Notes under the pieces: generated by a model
Database searches by the model: none
Told to the model about the DNA's origin: nothing
Seen by the model: only the letters and a program-made list of their open reading frames with translations
Program-made: the position numbers and the translations under genes
Part shown: positions 11,811 to 21,149 of the stretch, one piece after another
How positions within the stretch are numbered: position 1 is the first letter of the stretch
Layout: each line of letters opens with the position of its first letter
Assembly (NCBI GenBank): GCA_011317545.1
Contig: WUJK01000007.1
Location: 1,922,001 to 1,986,000 of the forward strand
Reading direction: 5' to 3'
DNA: 64,000 nt
Source: Coniella vitis
Taxonomy: Eukaryota; Ascomycota; Sordariomycetes; Diaporthales; Schizoparmaceae

Positions 11811-12299
11811 GCTTCATAACGAATCCTGAGAACCAAGCCCCCATGTTGGCCGAGAGAATAAAGAGACCCACACTCCGGCATTTCTATGTTGCAACGCTTG
11901 CTGTGTTCTATCTTTCTCTGTTCTTGATTTCAGGAACGGATTCGGCCACCTCCCCTAGCCATTCTGCATATCGGACAGTGGCTCAGCCTCACTCGGTCCA
12001 GTTGGAAGGTCAACGCGTCAGCAGTGGAATGACAAACCATGCAAATGTGGACCACGGCACACCGGCTCACCACATAGTCAGGGTACAAGTCAACTAATAA
12101 ATGCCTTGTTCCAAATCGCTCTGCTGTCAACCAACGAAGACGAGTCAGGCCTGCAAGAAAGAGAGCTTCTAAAAAGCATAAAGTTGGTAGCCATGCCTGG
12201 TTTGTCACGACATGCAGGGGGTGCTCAGCAAAGTTTTAAGAGTTCTGTTGCAAGCGATCTGCCTAGATTACTGTCTGCATGACAGGCCGATTCGGAATC

Positions 12300-12640
12300 C
12301 TATTGCCCAGTACTCCTGCATTCCAATCGAGGAAGAATCCTCCCGCTGACGCTCTTCAGGCTCAAGTCGTATTGTGCCAAGACGCGCATAACTTGCTCCC
12401 ACGATACTTGACCTCCACATCGTGATGCTAAAGACAAAGAGCAGCATACACTTGAAGCCTGCACGTCAACACGTCGATTGAAAATCGCCATATCAAGCGA
12501 GCGTCCATCACTGGCTGTCCAGCGTCGTGCCGGACCTCAATAAACTTATTCCACCATGCGTCGTTATGGCAAATGTACAGATAACGAACAAATCTATCAA
12601 TTTCCTCCAAACTCATTGTCGATTTCGCCGGACTCTCCAC
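12300..12640 (-). pseudogene. Possible small gene or gene remnant, unrecognised
   Basis: Several minus-strand frames here read like protein but do not join into one. One frame (12640-12428) carries MSLEEIDRFVRYLYICHNDA. A second (12458-12300) carries VSWEQVMRVLAQYDLSLKSV. A third, without an ATG, lies upstream at about 12660-12850 and contains GGTLRFVYLHTYLLFNPDAN. A 53-nt intron (12511-12459) could link the first two in phase, but its donor GTGATG is poor. The upstream frame needs a frameshift or an unseen intron to connect. No family is recognised. It may be a decayed gene, a short multi-exon gene, or chance. Confidence 0.25.
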
Positions 12641-13067
12641 AATTCGAATAGTGCTGAAGTTAATATCATGTCATCAAGATTTTTTCCGTTGGCGTCAGGA
12701 TTAAACAGTAGGTAAGTGTGCAAGTACACAAAGCGAAGTGTACCGCCGTTACCATGAAGCTGGACTGTTCGTGTCGTTCGAGGCACGGCTTTGGGTGCTG
12801 CCGGTATTGTCCGCCTCGAGTCAGGAGCTTCACTTACCTTTGCAATGCATGAACGGGTCTAATCCATTCAGTCGGTCTTGGTTTTCGTCTGTGTGTAAAT
12901 TTTCTTCGGGTTGAGGGCCACAAAGCAAGACGGTCACGCAAAATAAAAAAAACAAATCTCAAAACGTAGGAAAAGGGAAATAAGGGGCATATGCACTACA
13001 AATGCCCAGTCCGCTCTTCACAAAACGGGTATATCGTGTTCAAGGGCGGTCTTGCGGGTGATCGTGG

Positions 13068-15605
13068 TTAAAGGCTGACAGCCTCAGTCCGCGGACGTTT
13101 GGCGGCTGGTGGAATGTCAGCTTGCGTGTAGCCACGAGCAGCGGATAGATCCATACCATTATCATCACCCAGACCACTGGCAACTCCGTCTTCTTCTCTG
13201 GTCCTCTTTGCAGAGGGAGCAGAAGGCAACAAGCTGGTCAGGGTGTCGTGCGCAGTACCAATGTCCTCGTCCTCGTCAACGTTCCAGTCGATTTCGTCTA
13301 CATCTTCTTCAGAGATGTTGATGTCGGCATCTGCTGGTGTCGGGGTTAGAGGTGCAGAAATTGGTGCTGCTGCGATGCCATCTCCATTGGCGCTGTCGTC
13401 TCCATCCAAAGTTGCTGTTGCGCTAGATTTACTAGACAACTGCTCTGGCATTCCTGTAGGTATGGCTCCTTCATCGGTCATGATCTCGGTATGTGTTGTA
13501 ACCTCCAAGAGATCGACCTCATCTCCAAGATCGAAATAACTGCCGTCTTCAGTGATATCAACTGCAGTGTCTGGAATGAACAGGTCAGCAACTGCACAAT
13601 CACGCTGTGGACTTTGCCCCTCAGTGATGGAAATTTCAAAAGAAAGGCAAATCTTGCAAAAGCAAACCACATCCTGGGTGCAAATATCCTTGTGTGGAAG
13701 AAAGGCGATCTCACCATCGAGTGTTTCTTGTTCCACGCCAGGCACACCCCCTACGCTTTCAGCATGGTGGTCTGCCTCTTGACGATCGATATCATTTGAA
13801 GATACGTTTCCGTACTGTTGCTCTTGCTCTGCAACGTCCGCACCGTGGCCAGCGACCAATGTAGCTTCCTCTGCACGATCATCCCCAGTTGTTCCGTGCA
13901 AGTTCGTACCCTCAAAGGCCAAACTGTCGTCAATCTCGTCAACCTCAGTGCTCAGAGAGTCGGCTGCCTCTTGAGGAACTCCTTGGTTATCATACTCTCT
14001 TGCCTCTTCCGCTTCTCCTATTCCCTCTATCTGTTCCACAAGATTGTTGAACGTCACTTCAGTAATCACAGGCTGCTCGTCTTCTTCCTTTGCTTCTTCC
14101 ACACTGTCACGAGAGGCCACTTCAGCAGCAAATGGCTCGTCTCCTTGATCCTCGACTGGTGCCAGCAAATCATCTGCTTGTTGACTGTGAGGTGATTGAC
14201 GCACTGTGTGGACCGAACCCTCAACGTCCTCGTTATGCTCTTGGGATTCCCCAACAGCTTCATCCAGAGACAGGTCATCATATTCCATGTGCTGAACAAT
14301 TTCTAGTAGCTCTGCCTCGTTCGCTTCGGATCCAGCGGCCGATGCAGCCTCGTAATACTTTTCATAGTATGAAAGACCCTGGCCATCGTTTGCGCCTTGT
14401 GCCAGTTCGGCAAATCGATGCAAAGGATTGGATCGTATACGCAGATACATGTACAGCTCTGGTGACTGAGAGCCGCCATCAAGCTGAACAAGTCTCTTGT
14501 TGAGCTCAACGATATCGGCAAACGTAGTGTGGTCGAGAAATTCTTTTGTTGTCGATTGTCCGAATTCAATGCCAAGACCGTCAATTTGAAGGGTGATCTC
14601 CTGGTGGGTCTCTATCTCTGAAGAGATGATCTCGCGAATACTGCTGAGAAAAAGAGACAAAGGTTGGTCCATCAACTCAACATCGTCCAGGAAGTAGGTA
14701 GCAGGATCTTCGTCAGTAGACTCTGCGAACAGGAAGTAGTCTCGACCCCGATACGAAACTGTGACATTAGGGAATGCTTCAGAACGGTTCTCATCGGGCT
14801 CGTTATTATCTTCAGCATCCCAATCCAGTTGTTCGTCAACAGCCACCGACGAATCCTTATTTTGGGAGTTGTCAGTCTCACTGCCTGCCCGCTCAACGTT
14901 ACTCTCATCTGGAACAAGTTCGTCATAGACAGATTCGCCAGCTGCCTCTACGTCGTTGGCTGTAACCTTGAAGTCGACAGAGTCTTCAGCGGCGTCTGTC
15001 TCAACTTGCGCTTGATCGCTGACTGAGTGGAGCATAGAAGCAGAATCTCCTTGATCGTTAACAGCCTGAACATTATCCGCACTGGTCGTGACATCTAGAA
15101 GTTCGTGCACAAAGGCTGGCTGCGCTGGTTCAAAACCTGGGCTAGTGGAATTACCTCTGGCCTCTTCGTGGCCATTACCTTCGTAGGTATGACCATCGCC
15201 AGTGTCGCCTTGAAACTCATCCTCGGCAAAGGAACCATGATCTCCATAGTCCTCTTGAGCGCTCGGGTCAAATGTTTGTTCCTCAGCAGAATCATCCAAG
15301 TCAGGCACAACCAGATCCTCTGCATCTTGATCGGCCACATAATCTTGTTCAGCATCAAGCTCAACATTCGCGACTAGGTCCTCTGATGGGTACGTATACG
15401 TCTCAACATCCAGTGGCGCAGTATCTTCGGGCTGATCGGCATTATGGACATTGGAGGTATCGAGTTCAGCCAGATTGGTCAAATCGTCGCCGCCATTGAT
15501 CTCAAAGTCAAATTCATCGTCTTGGTTCACGTCATCGAAACCGTTTTCGTTCCCAAATCCAGCGCCAGAAACTGGCTGGCTGAGCTCTTCGGTGGCAGTG
15601 TCCAT
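13068..15605 (-). CDS. Large acidic hypothetical protein
   Basis: One long frame of 845 aa from the ATG at 15605; the open frame extends slightly upstream but only from GTG. The protein is extremely rich in Asp and Glu. It has one ordered-looking segment at about residues 280-420, beginning VTVSYRGRDYFLFAESTDED, and including a run that looks like a short alpha/beta domain. The C-terminus carries a DEDEDIG stretch and a basic KRTREED/AKRPRTE pair that may act as nuclear localisation signals. I do not recognise the family. Residues encoded by 13714-13571 (Cys/Phe-rich, unlike the rest) are probably an intron: GTGAGA donor, GCTGACC branch and TTCCAG acceptor, 144 nt, in phase and free of stops. 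If spliced, the product is 797 aa. A nuclear scaffold or chromatin role is only a guess. Confidence 0.8.
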   Translation of the reverse strand: MDTATEELSQPVSGAGFGNENGFDDVNQDDEFDFEINGGDDLTNLAELDTSNVHNADQPEDTAPLDVETYTYPSEDLVANVELDAEQDYVADQDAEDLVVPDLDDSAEEQTFDPSAQEDYGDHGSFAEDEFQGDTGDGHTYEGNGHEEARGNSTSPGFEPAQPAFVHELLDVTTSADNVQAVNDQGDSASMLHSVSDQAQVETDAAEDSVDFKVTANDVEAAGESVYDELVPDESNVERAGSETDNSQNKDSSVAVDEQLDWDAEDNNEPDENRSEAFPNVTVSYRGRDYFLFAESTDEDPATYFLDDVELMDQPLSLFLSSIREIISSEIETHQEITLQIDGLGIEFGQSTTKEFLDHTTFADIVELNKRLVQLDGGSQSPELYMYLRIRSNPLHRFAELAQGANDGQGLSYYEKYYEAASAAGSEANEAELLEIVQHMEYDDLSLDEAVGESQEHNEDVEGSVHTVRQSPHSQQADDLLAPVEDQGDEPFAAEVASRDSVEEAKEEDEQPVITEVTFNNLVEQIEGIGEAEEAREYDNQGVPQEAADSLSTEVDEIDDSLAFEGTNLHGTTGDDRAEEATLVAGHGADVAEQEQQYGNVSSNDIDRQEADHHAESVGGVPGVEQETLDGEIAFLPHKDICTQDVVCFCKICLSFEISITEGQSPQRDCAVADLFIPDTAVDITEDGSYFDLGDEVDLLEVTTHTEIMTDEGAIPTGMPEQLSSKSSATATLDGDDSANGDGIAAAPISAPLTPTPADADINISEEDVDEIDWNVDEDEDIGTAHDTLTSLLPSAPSAKRTREEDGVASGLGDDNGMDLSAARGYTQADIPPAAKRPRTEAVSL

Positions 15606-16335
15606 GATAGCCACGGATCTCGGCTGGATACACTGTGCAGTATGCTTGATAATCCGATGGCGTCGTTACTCGATACACAAGTGGAATGCAACCTGGGTGT
15701 GTTTTACGAGTGATGATTTTCGGCAGGTCATTTGGATCCAGCCTCCTTCGTAATGCGTCTCTCGGTGAACAGGAAACTGTTTAAACTGCGCTGGCCGAAA
15801 GAATGACAGGAGGGTCAACAAGTGGTGGAGGTAAGCCTGATCAAGGCGTCGTGTCGTAATCGTTGTGGAAGGAGAAATAGTGGCGTTTTGTACTGAACAA
15901 AGAGATATTACAGGGTCGCCGATTTGCACTGGTATCGTGGTGTGGGCTTAAAGAAGATTTGCAGAGGTCATGCGTTGGTGACGCTTTGAAGGCGGGAGAA
16001 AGTTGGCGTTTATATTACAGAGTCGCCTTTTTTAGGACGCGTTTGGCAGCTAGCTTTGTGCTTAGTAAATCGGCGTGACCGCATTTAGTGACTTGCTCAA
16101 TGTACCTGCTGTGTCGGGGTCGTTGTCAGGAACTGTACTAACTGCAGGGGGGGAATGGAAGCACGGGCCACGGTTATGACTTAGCTGGCAACAAGGCCAA
16201 TTCATAGCAATTGATAACTGTAACTTGGTGTTAGCGGTCGGCAACCTTTCCTTTCGGTGTCATTATACCCAAGCAGACAAGCCTATCAATCCATAGCCGT
16301 GGAGACGCTCCTTTGAACATTGCAACAGGACCAAA
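15606..16335. other. Divergent promoter region, acidic protein and delta-COP
   Basis: About 0.7 kb between two divergent start codons. No motif cluster of the TACTATGTA type occurs here. No coding frame is supported. Confidence 0.5.
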
Positions 16336-18096
16336 ATGGTACTTACTCCCTTCAAACTCCAAACCTGATGGCACGCGCCGCTCTAACCCTAGCTTGCTAC
16401 TTCAGGTTGTTCTCGCCGCATCCATCTGCACCCGCGGGGGCAAAGCTGTCCTTTCGCGACAGTTCCGCGAGATGCCAAGGTCGCGCATCGAAGCACTTCT
16501 CGCCTCCTTTCCCAAGCTCGCCGACAGCGGTACACAGCACACGACGGTCGAGCAGGACAATGTCCGCTTCGTCTACCAACCCCTGGATGAGCTCTACATG
16601 GTTCTTATCACGAATCGCCAGTCCAACATCCTCCAAGACATTGACTCGCTACACCTCTTTGCCCAGGTTGTCACCAGCACTTGCAAGAGCTTGGACGAGC
16701 GTGAAATTCTCAAGAATGCATATGAGCTGCTTAGCGCCTTCGATGAGCTGGTTACGCTCGGATACCGGGAGAACTTAACAATCAGCCAAATCAAGACCTT
16801 CCTGGAAATGGAGAGTCACGAGGAGCGAATCCAGGAGATCATCGCCAGGGTATGTGGAGTATCTACAATGTTATTGAAACAAGACTCTGGTCGGCTAATC
16901 ATTCCTCGACGTCTTTTGTCTTTTGTAGAACAAAGAGTTGGAAGCTACCGAAGAGCGCAAGAGAAAGGCGAAACAACTCGAGATGCAACGAAAGGAGTCA
17001 GCCAGAAACGCCCGCGGCATGGGTGGCATGGGGAATGCACCGAGGACGCCCGTATACCCAACCTACACTCCGCCAACTCGACCTGCTGCTACAAACACGT
17101 ACGACTCATACGAAGCCGAGAAGAACAAGTCCAAATTTACTGCTCCTAAGGGCAAAGGCATGCAGCTCGGCAAGAAGTCCAAAAACAACGATATTTTTGA
17201 GCGAGTGCGCGGAGAGATGGGCCATGAGGTAGATGACAGCCCTCTGATTGCTCCGGCGGCGGCGGCTCCTGTCGCAGCAGAGGCTCCTGCTCCACGCATC
17301 TCTACTACTTTAGACCGTGATGCCATACATGTGACTGTTTCGGAAACCATTGGTGCTCAGATTTCGAGGGAAGGCTCCGTGAAATCCATCTCGGTCAGCG
17401 GTGACCTGAACCTGCGGATATCTGATCCGTCCCTGACCAAGATCAAACTCGACTTGAGCGCACAGCCGTCGCACGGCGCACAGTTTAGGACACATCCTAA
17501 TGTTGACCGAAACCTCTTCAATAACTCCAAGGTCATCCAGATGAGCAAAGTTGAGCGAGGTTTCCCCGTGAATCAATCTGTCGGTGTTCTCCGGTGGCGC
17601 GCCACGCCCAAGGCGGATGACACCAGTGCTCTTCCCATCAGCTTCACTGTCTGGGTCAATAAGGGCTCTGACGGCACCTACACCATGACTGTGGAATACG
17701 AGTTGACTGGCGGTGACTCGCTCAAGGACGTCAGCGTCACGATTCCCTACACAACGAGCGAGCCTACAGTCTCGAGTTTCGACGCTACCTACGAGGTATC
17801 TGGTGACAGTGTCGAATGGACCATTGGCACCGTGGACGAAGACAACCCCAACGGGGCCTTCGAGTTTGAAGCACAGGCAGATGACGAGAATGAGTTCTTC
17901 CCTATGCAAGTGCGATTTTCAAAGACCACGCCATTTGTGGACGTTGATGTGAGTCCGCTCCCTATCAGGCCCCCCAGGCTCTACTTGATTACTGACCGTG
18001 CTGTAGGTATCCTCTGTTGCGCTGATCGAAGAGAATGAGGAAGTCACGTTTTCTAAGGAGATCAAGTCAGTTGCGGACAAGTACGAAATCGAGTAA
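16336..18096 (+). CDS. RET2: Coatomer subunit delta (delta-COP)
   Basis: Four exons: 16336-16338 (the ATG alone), 16406-16849, 16929-17948 and 18007-18096, giving 518 aa. All introns have GT-AG ends and phase 0, and the second acceptor gives ARNKELEATEERKRKAK without loss of frame. Residues 1-140 form the longin-like N-terminal domain (VVLAASICTRGGKAVLSRQF). A charged linker with coiled-coil character follows, then an Ala/Pro stretch, then a mu-homology domain (about residues 270-510) starting near TLDRDAIHVTVSETIGAQIS. By family knowledge delta-COP is part of the F-subcomplex of the COPI coat in retrograde Golgi-to-ER transport. The single-codon first exon is notable: without it the protein lacks its initiator. 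Confidence 0.95.
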
Positions 18097-19250
18097 TGGA
18101 TGGGCTAGACGGTTCAAGAGGAGTTAAGAGGTAGCAATGATTTAGGTAACTAAAAGTATATGCCATGATTGCGTATCCAGGTCCTTAGGACTTGAACCAC
18201 TGTGATGAAATTCAGACGCATTATATAAAATGCCATCAACAACACTAGCCCGGTTCGATCATAGTAATACTACTGGAGCTACTCCAGATTAAGCCAACAA
18301 GCGCGTTATCCGACAAAGAGGCTGTGTACGCCGCAACACAGTTTGACCTGGTTGGCCACTTGAAAAGAGCCCACCCTAATAAACAAGGGATTTGAGGTGT
18401 GTGTCCCAATCGCCCGACTCCTGCGCAAAAGAGCAGACCGCAAGATGGAGAAGGAAGCAAGATCAAATGTCTGCCAATATTTACAGTGCCCTCTATCGTC
18501 TCTTCCCACAGCAGAGCTAAATGGCTTTTGACATAGTACATGTATCGGCCTTTGCGGAACGAAATAGCCCCCTGTCGTGACTTGCTTCATAAAGCTTGGT
18601 TATTGGATCAAGTATCTTTGAGTAATAACGATAACCTTTCATCGTGGATGGATACCTCGGACGGCCTTCCCAGGTGGGAAGTGTCATGACATACCTAGCA
18701 AGCTGTTCGATATTGAATCAAAGAATCAAGAACGCTCAAGTGAATAGCAGTCATCAAACAGAGGAACCGGCGCCCTTGGCAGAGTCTATACTCGCTCTAG
18801 CTTTGCGAAGCGGCCAAGCGGCCAAGCGGCCAAGCAAGATGCTTTGATTGACGCGAATAGAACAACGGAGAGTAGTGTTTGGGAAAGCCACATCAAGCTT
18901 CGGTAAAGTATACACAATATTGTTTGTAGGTGATATAAACCTTTATCCAAATCCTCACTCGTTGTATGGGAACGACCTGGTTACCAGTCAATCAGTTGCG
19001 CGCGGATATCAACGTCTTCGCTTCAAAACTGCTTAAATACTTTGTGGGGTCGGTTAGCCTGGAGCCATGATGAGGAGGCTCGGTCGACGGTGACGGTCTC
19101 AGCTGGTATGCCATACCAATGTTTTACTATGACCAATAACACCTGACTTTGATGGAGGTGGCTTTTGATCATTTCAATGTTTTATTTTTGTTTCCGATAA
19201 TCTCATGTCTAAATATATAGTATACCCAAACACGCACCCGGCTCTTCGCC
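18097..19250. other. Convergent intergenic region
   Basis: Converging 3' ends of delta-COP and the arylsulfotransferase-like gene. It holds a short tandem repeat at 18808-18831. No gene recognised. Confidence 0.5.
18808..18831 (+). repeat. Three tandem copies of AAGCGGCC
   Basis: Three perfect head-to-tail 8-bp copies, followed by a partial AAGC. Each unit contains GCGGCC. A small local duplication with no evident function. Confidence 0.85.
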
Positions 19251-21149
19251 TTATTGTTCTTTTGTATCATCTCGCCGCCGTACCTGTTCACGATTCCAAT
19301 CATCTACTGGGCTCAGTTCGCTCGACTCGGCTTGTGGCAGTACATCGTACTTGCCGTTCCTCATTGTACTGAGTCGCTCTTTGCCAATTGCCACCACCTT
19401 CATTGTCACGTGAGCAATCTGAGCTCGCAGCTTCCACAGCACCATCGACCCAGCCACGATGCCCAACAACACTGACAAAAAGAGGACCTGCGTCTCCTGC
19501 CAGCCGATTTGCTCGGGGACAGGAAGGTCTTTGCCAGAGAGGTAAAGCCCTGTCTCGACATCGATGGCTTCTGAGACACCCAATTCATTGCCGTTTGCAT
19601 CTACCGCCACGACACGAATATAGCTGGCAACTTCTAGCTCCGCGAGGTCAATCCTCGTTTCGAAGCCATCCTTGGTGACTTGTATGATATCCTGTGCATA
19701 TCCGAAGGTTGTGTTTTCCTCTTTATGCCGTGTGAGCCCTTCTTCGGGTTCTTCGTTGTAGCTGTCGCCATCCTCTTTGTCATCATCCCACATGCTCTGT
19801 ACTAGCCACCCCGCCACCTCCGTGGCTCCGTTCCAGCTCACGTAAACAGCCTCTTCATCCGTTTTGAGCACGGCGTCGGGGTTTGATTCTGGCCGCCCAA
19901 CCCACTTGCTCTTGAATGTGCGGTAGTTCTTGACCCGCCCGAACATTGCAAGGTGCGTAGCACCTAGGTGTACGTCACAAAGCACATCGCCCGTGGCACC
20001 ATCGTACTCTGTCCAGGCAGGGTGGTGGCCCCAACCCACGAGTACGTTGCCCGTTTCCGGCAAAATGTTGACGCTGCCCTGGGATGGCACGAGGAATCCC
20101 TGCGGCGAGACAAGACTGTGGCGCAGCTTCGCTGTCATGGCTGCTGTATCAATCTCGACCAGCAGACCGCGGCTGTGCGCTGCTCGCAGGAGAGGCTTGC
20201 TATAGTATGCCCCATTGTCAAAGATTGTCACCAGCGCCTTGGTGGTATCGTCTGAGTTCTCATGGTGAATGCGTGAGTGATGTTGCCATGAGATGTCTGT
20301 TGCATGGCCCTCGCTCAGGTCTGTGAATGAGTTGCGTTTCCCGCCCAGCTGCCAAAGAACTTCGCCAGTGGTGCCGTCAATGTAAGCTACTGCGCACATG
20401 TAACGTGATGATATCAGGTAGTTGCCCGTAAGCGGGTCCTTGTCCACGCTGTTGATGTGGAAAAAGTCCCACGCGCCCTTGTACTGTTCGTAGGGAGCGG
20501 CGCTGTCGGTGACGGCAAAGTGATCCGATGCGTGCCACTCAAAGATAAGCTCGCCGGTCTCGAGGTCGATTTCTTGGAAGATGCCGTCGTATACCTGGCC
20601 ATTCTCCACGCCATAGGCGGACAGGTCTGCGTCTTGCGCGGCGTATACGGTGAGGAGGGCGGTGCCCTGCGGCGTGATTTGGAACTCGTGAAGGTCGCCG
20701 TCGAGGCTTCCTGCAGCGGTGACGTTTTTGAAGACGTTGTAGGACGAGTCGAGCATCAGGTAGTATCCTCGTCCAAACCATCCGCTGTCGCCTCCGTGCC
20801 AAAAGGTGAGATAGTCATTGCCCTTGTATGTCTGGACCTTGAGATCCATGGCCTGGCCGTATTTGGTCTCCATCCAAACGAGATTGCCATCATTGTCGAG
20901 TATGATAGGCCCTGGGTAGGGCACCGAATTGCCTCGGGGTTCGATCAATGTGTATCCGGCATCGCATCTCTCGTCGGACTTGAGAATGTTGAGCCACGGC
21001 GAGGCAGAGGCGAACGAGTTGTACGAGACGCGGGGATACGCCCCGTAGAGACCCCAGTCATACCAGTACGAGTTTTGGGCTGCCACCGAAGCTGCTGCTG
21101 CCGCCGTGGAGACGAGCGACGCAGACCAAAGGATTGCCAGGAAACGCAT
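19251..21149 (-). CDS. Arylsulfotransferase (ASST)-like protein, secreted or membrane-anchored
   Basis: Single exon, 632 aa from the first ATG (21149); the frame upstream of it starts only with TTG. The N-terminus MRFLAILWSASLVSTAAAAA is a convincing signal peptide. Residues about 50-500 match the fungal ASST family (beta-propeller-like repeats; landmarks are DLHEFQITPQGTALLTVYAA, WDFFHINSVDKDPLTGNYLI and GNVLVGWGHHPAW). A transmembrane helix near residues 552-574 (LFLSVLLGIVAGSMVLW) is followed by a basic and polar cytosolic tail of about 58 residues. Bacterial relatives move sulfate between phenols, but fungal members have not been shown to do so, so activity is inferred. Histidines typical of the family are present in the DLHEF and FFHIN regions. 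Confidence 0.85.
   Translation of the reverse strand: MRFLAILWSASLVSTAAAAASVAAQNSYWYDWGLYGAYPRVSYNSFASASPWLNILKSDERCDAGYTLIEPRGNSVPYPGPIILDNDGNLVWMETKYGQAMDLKVQTYKGNDYLTFWHGGDSGWFGRGYYLMLDSSYNVFKNVTAAGSLDGDLHEFQITPQGTALLTVYAAQDADLSAYGVENGQVYDGIFQEIDLETGELIFEWHASDHFAVTDSAAPYEQYKGAWDFFHINSVDKDPLTGNYLISSRYMCAVAYIDGTTGEVLWQLGGKRNSFTDLSEGHATDISWQHHSRIHHENSDDTTKALVTIFDNGAYYSKPLLRAAHSRGLLVEIDTAAMTAKLRHSLVSPQGFLVPSQGSVNILPETGNVLVGWGHHPAWTEYDGATGDVLCDVHLGATHLAMFGRVKNYRTFKSKWVGRPESNPDAVLKTDEEAVYVSWNGATEVAGWLVQSMWDDDKEDGDSYNEEPEEGLTRHKEENTTFGYAQDIIQVTKDGFETRIDLAELEVASYIRVVAVDANGNELGVSEAIDVETGLYLSGKDLPVPEQIGWQETQVLFLSVLLGIVAGSMVLWKLRAQIAHVTMKVVAIGKERLSTMRNGKYDVLPQAESSELSPVDDWNREQVRRRDDTKEQ

Larger units (their letters stand above)
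10126..13067. other. Intergenic region with motif clusters and a possible gene remnant
   Basis: Roughly 2.9 kb with no gene I can firmly support. The first 500 bases are probably the transporter's 5' leader and promoter. Copies of TACTATGTA/TACATAGTA lie at 11194, 11201, 11553, 11779 and 11793. A minus-strand stretch at 12300-12860 looks coding but does not form one frame (see separate entry). Confidence 0.5.
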
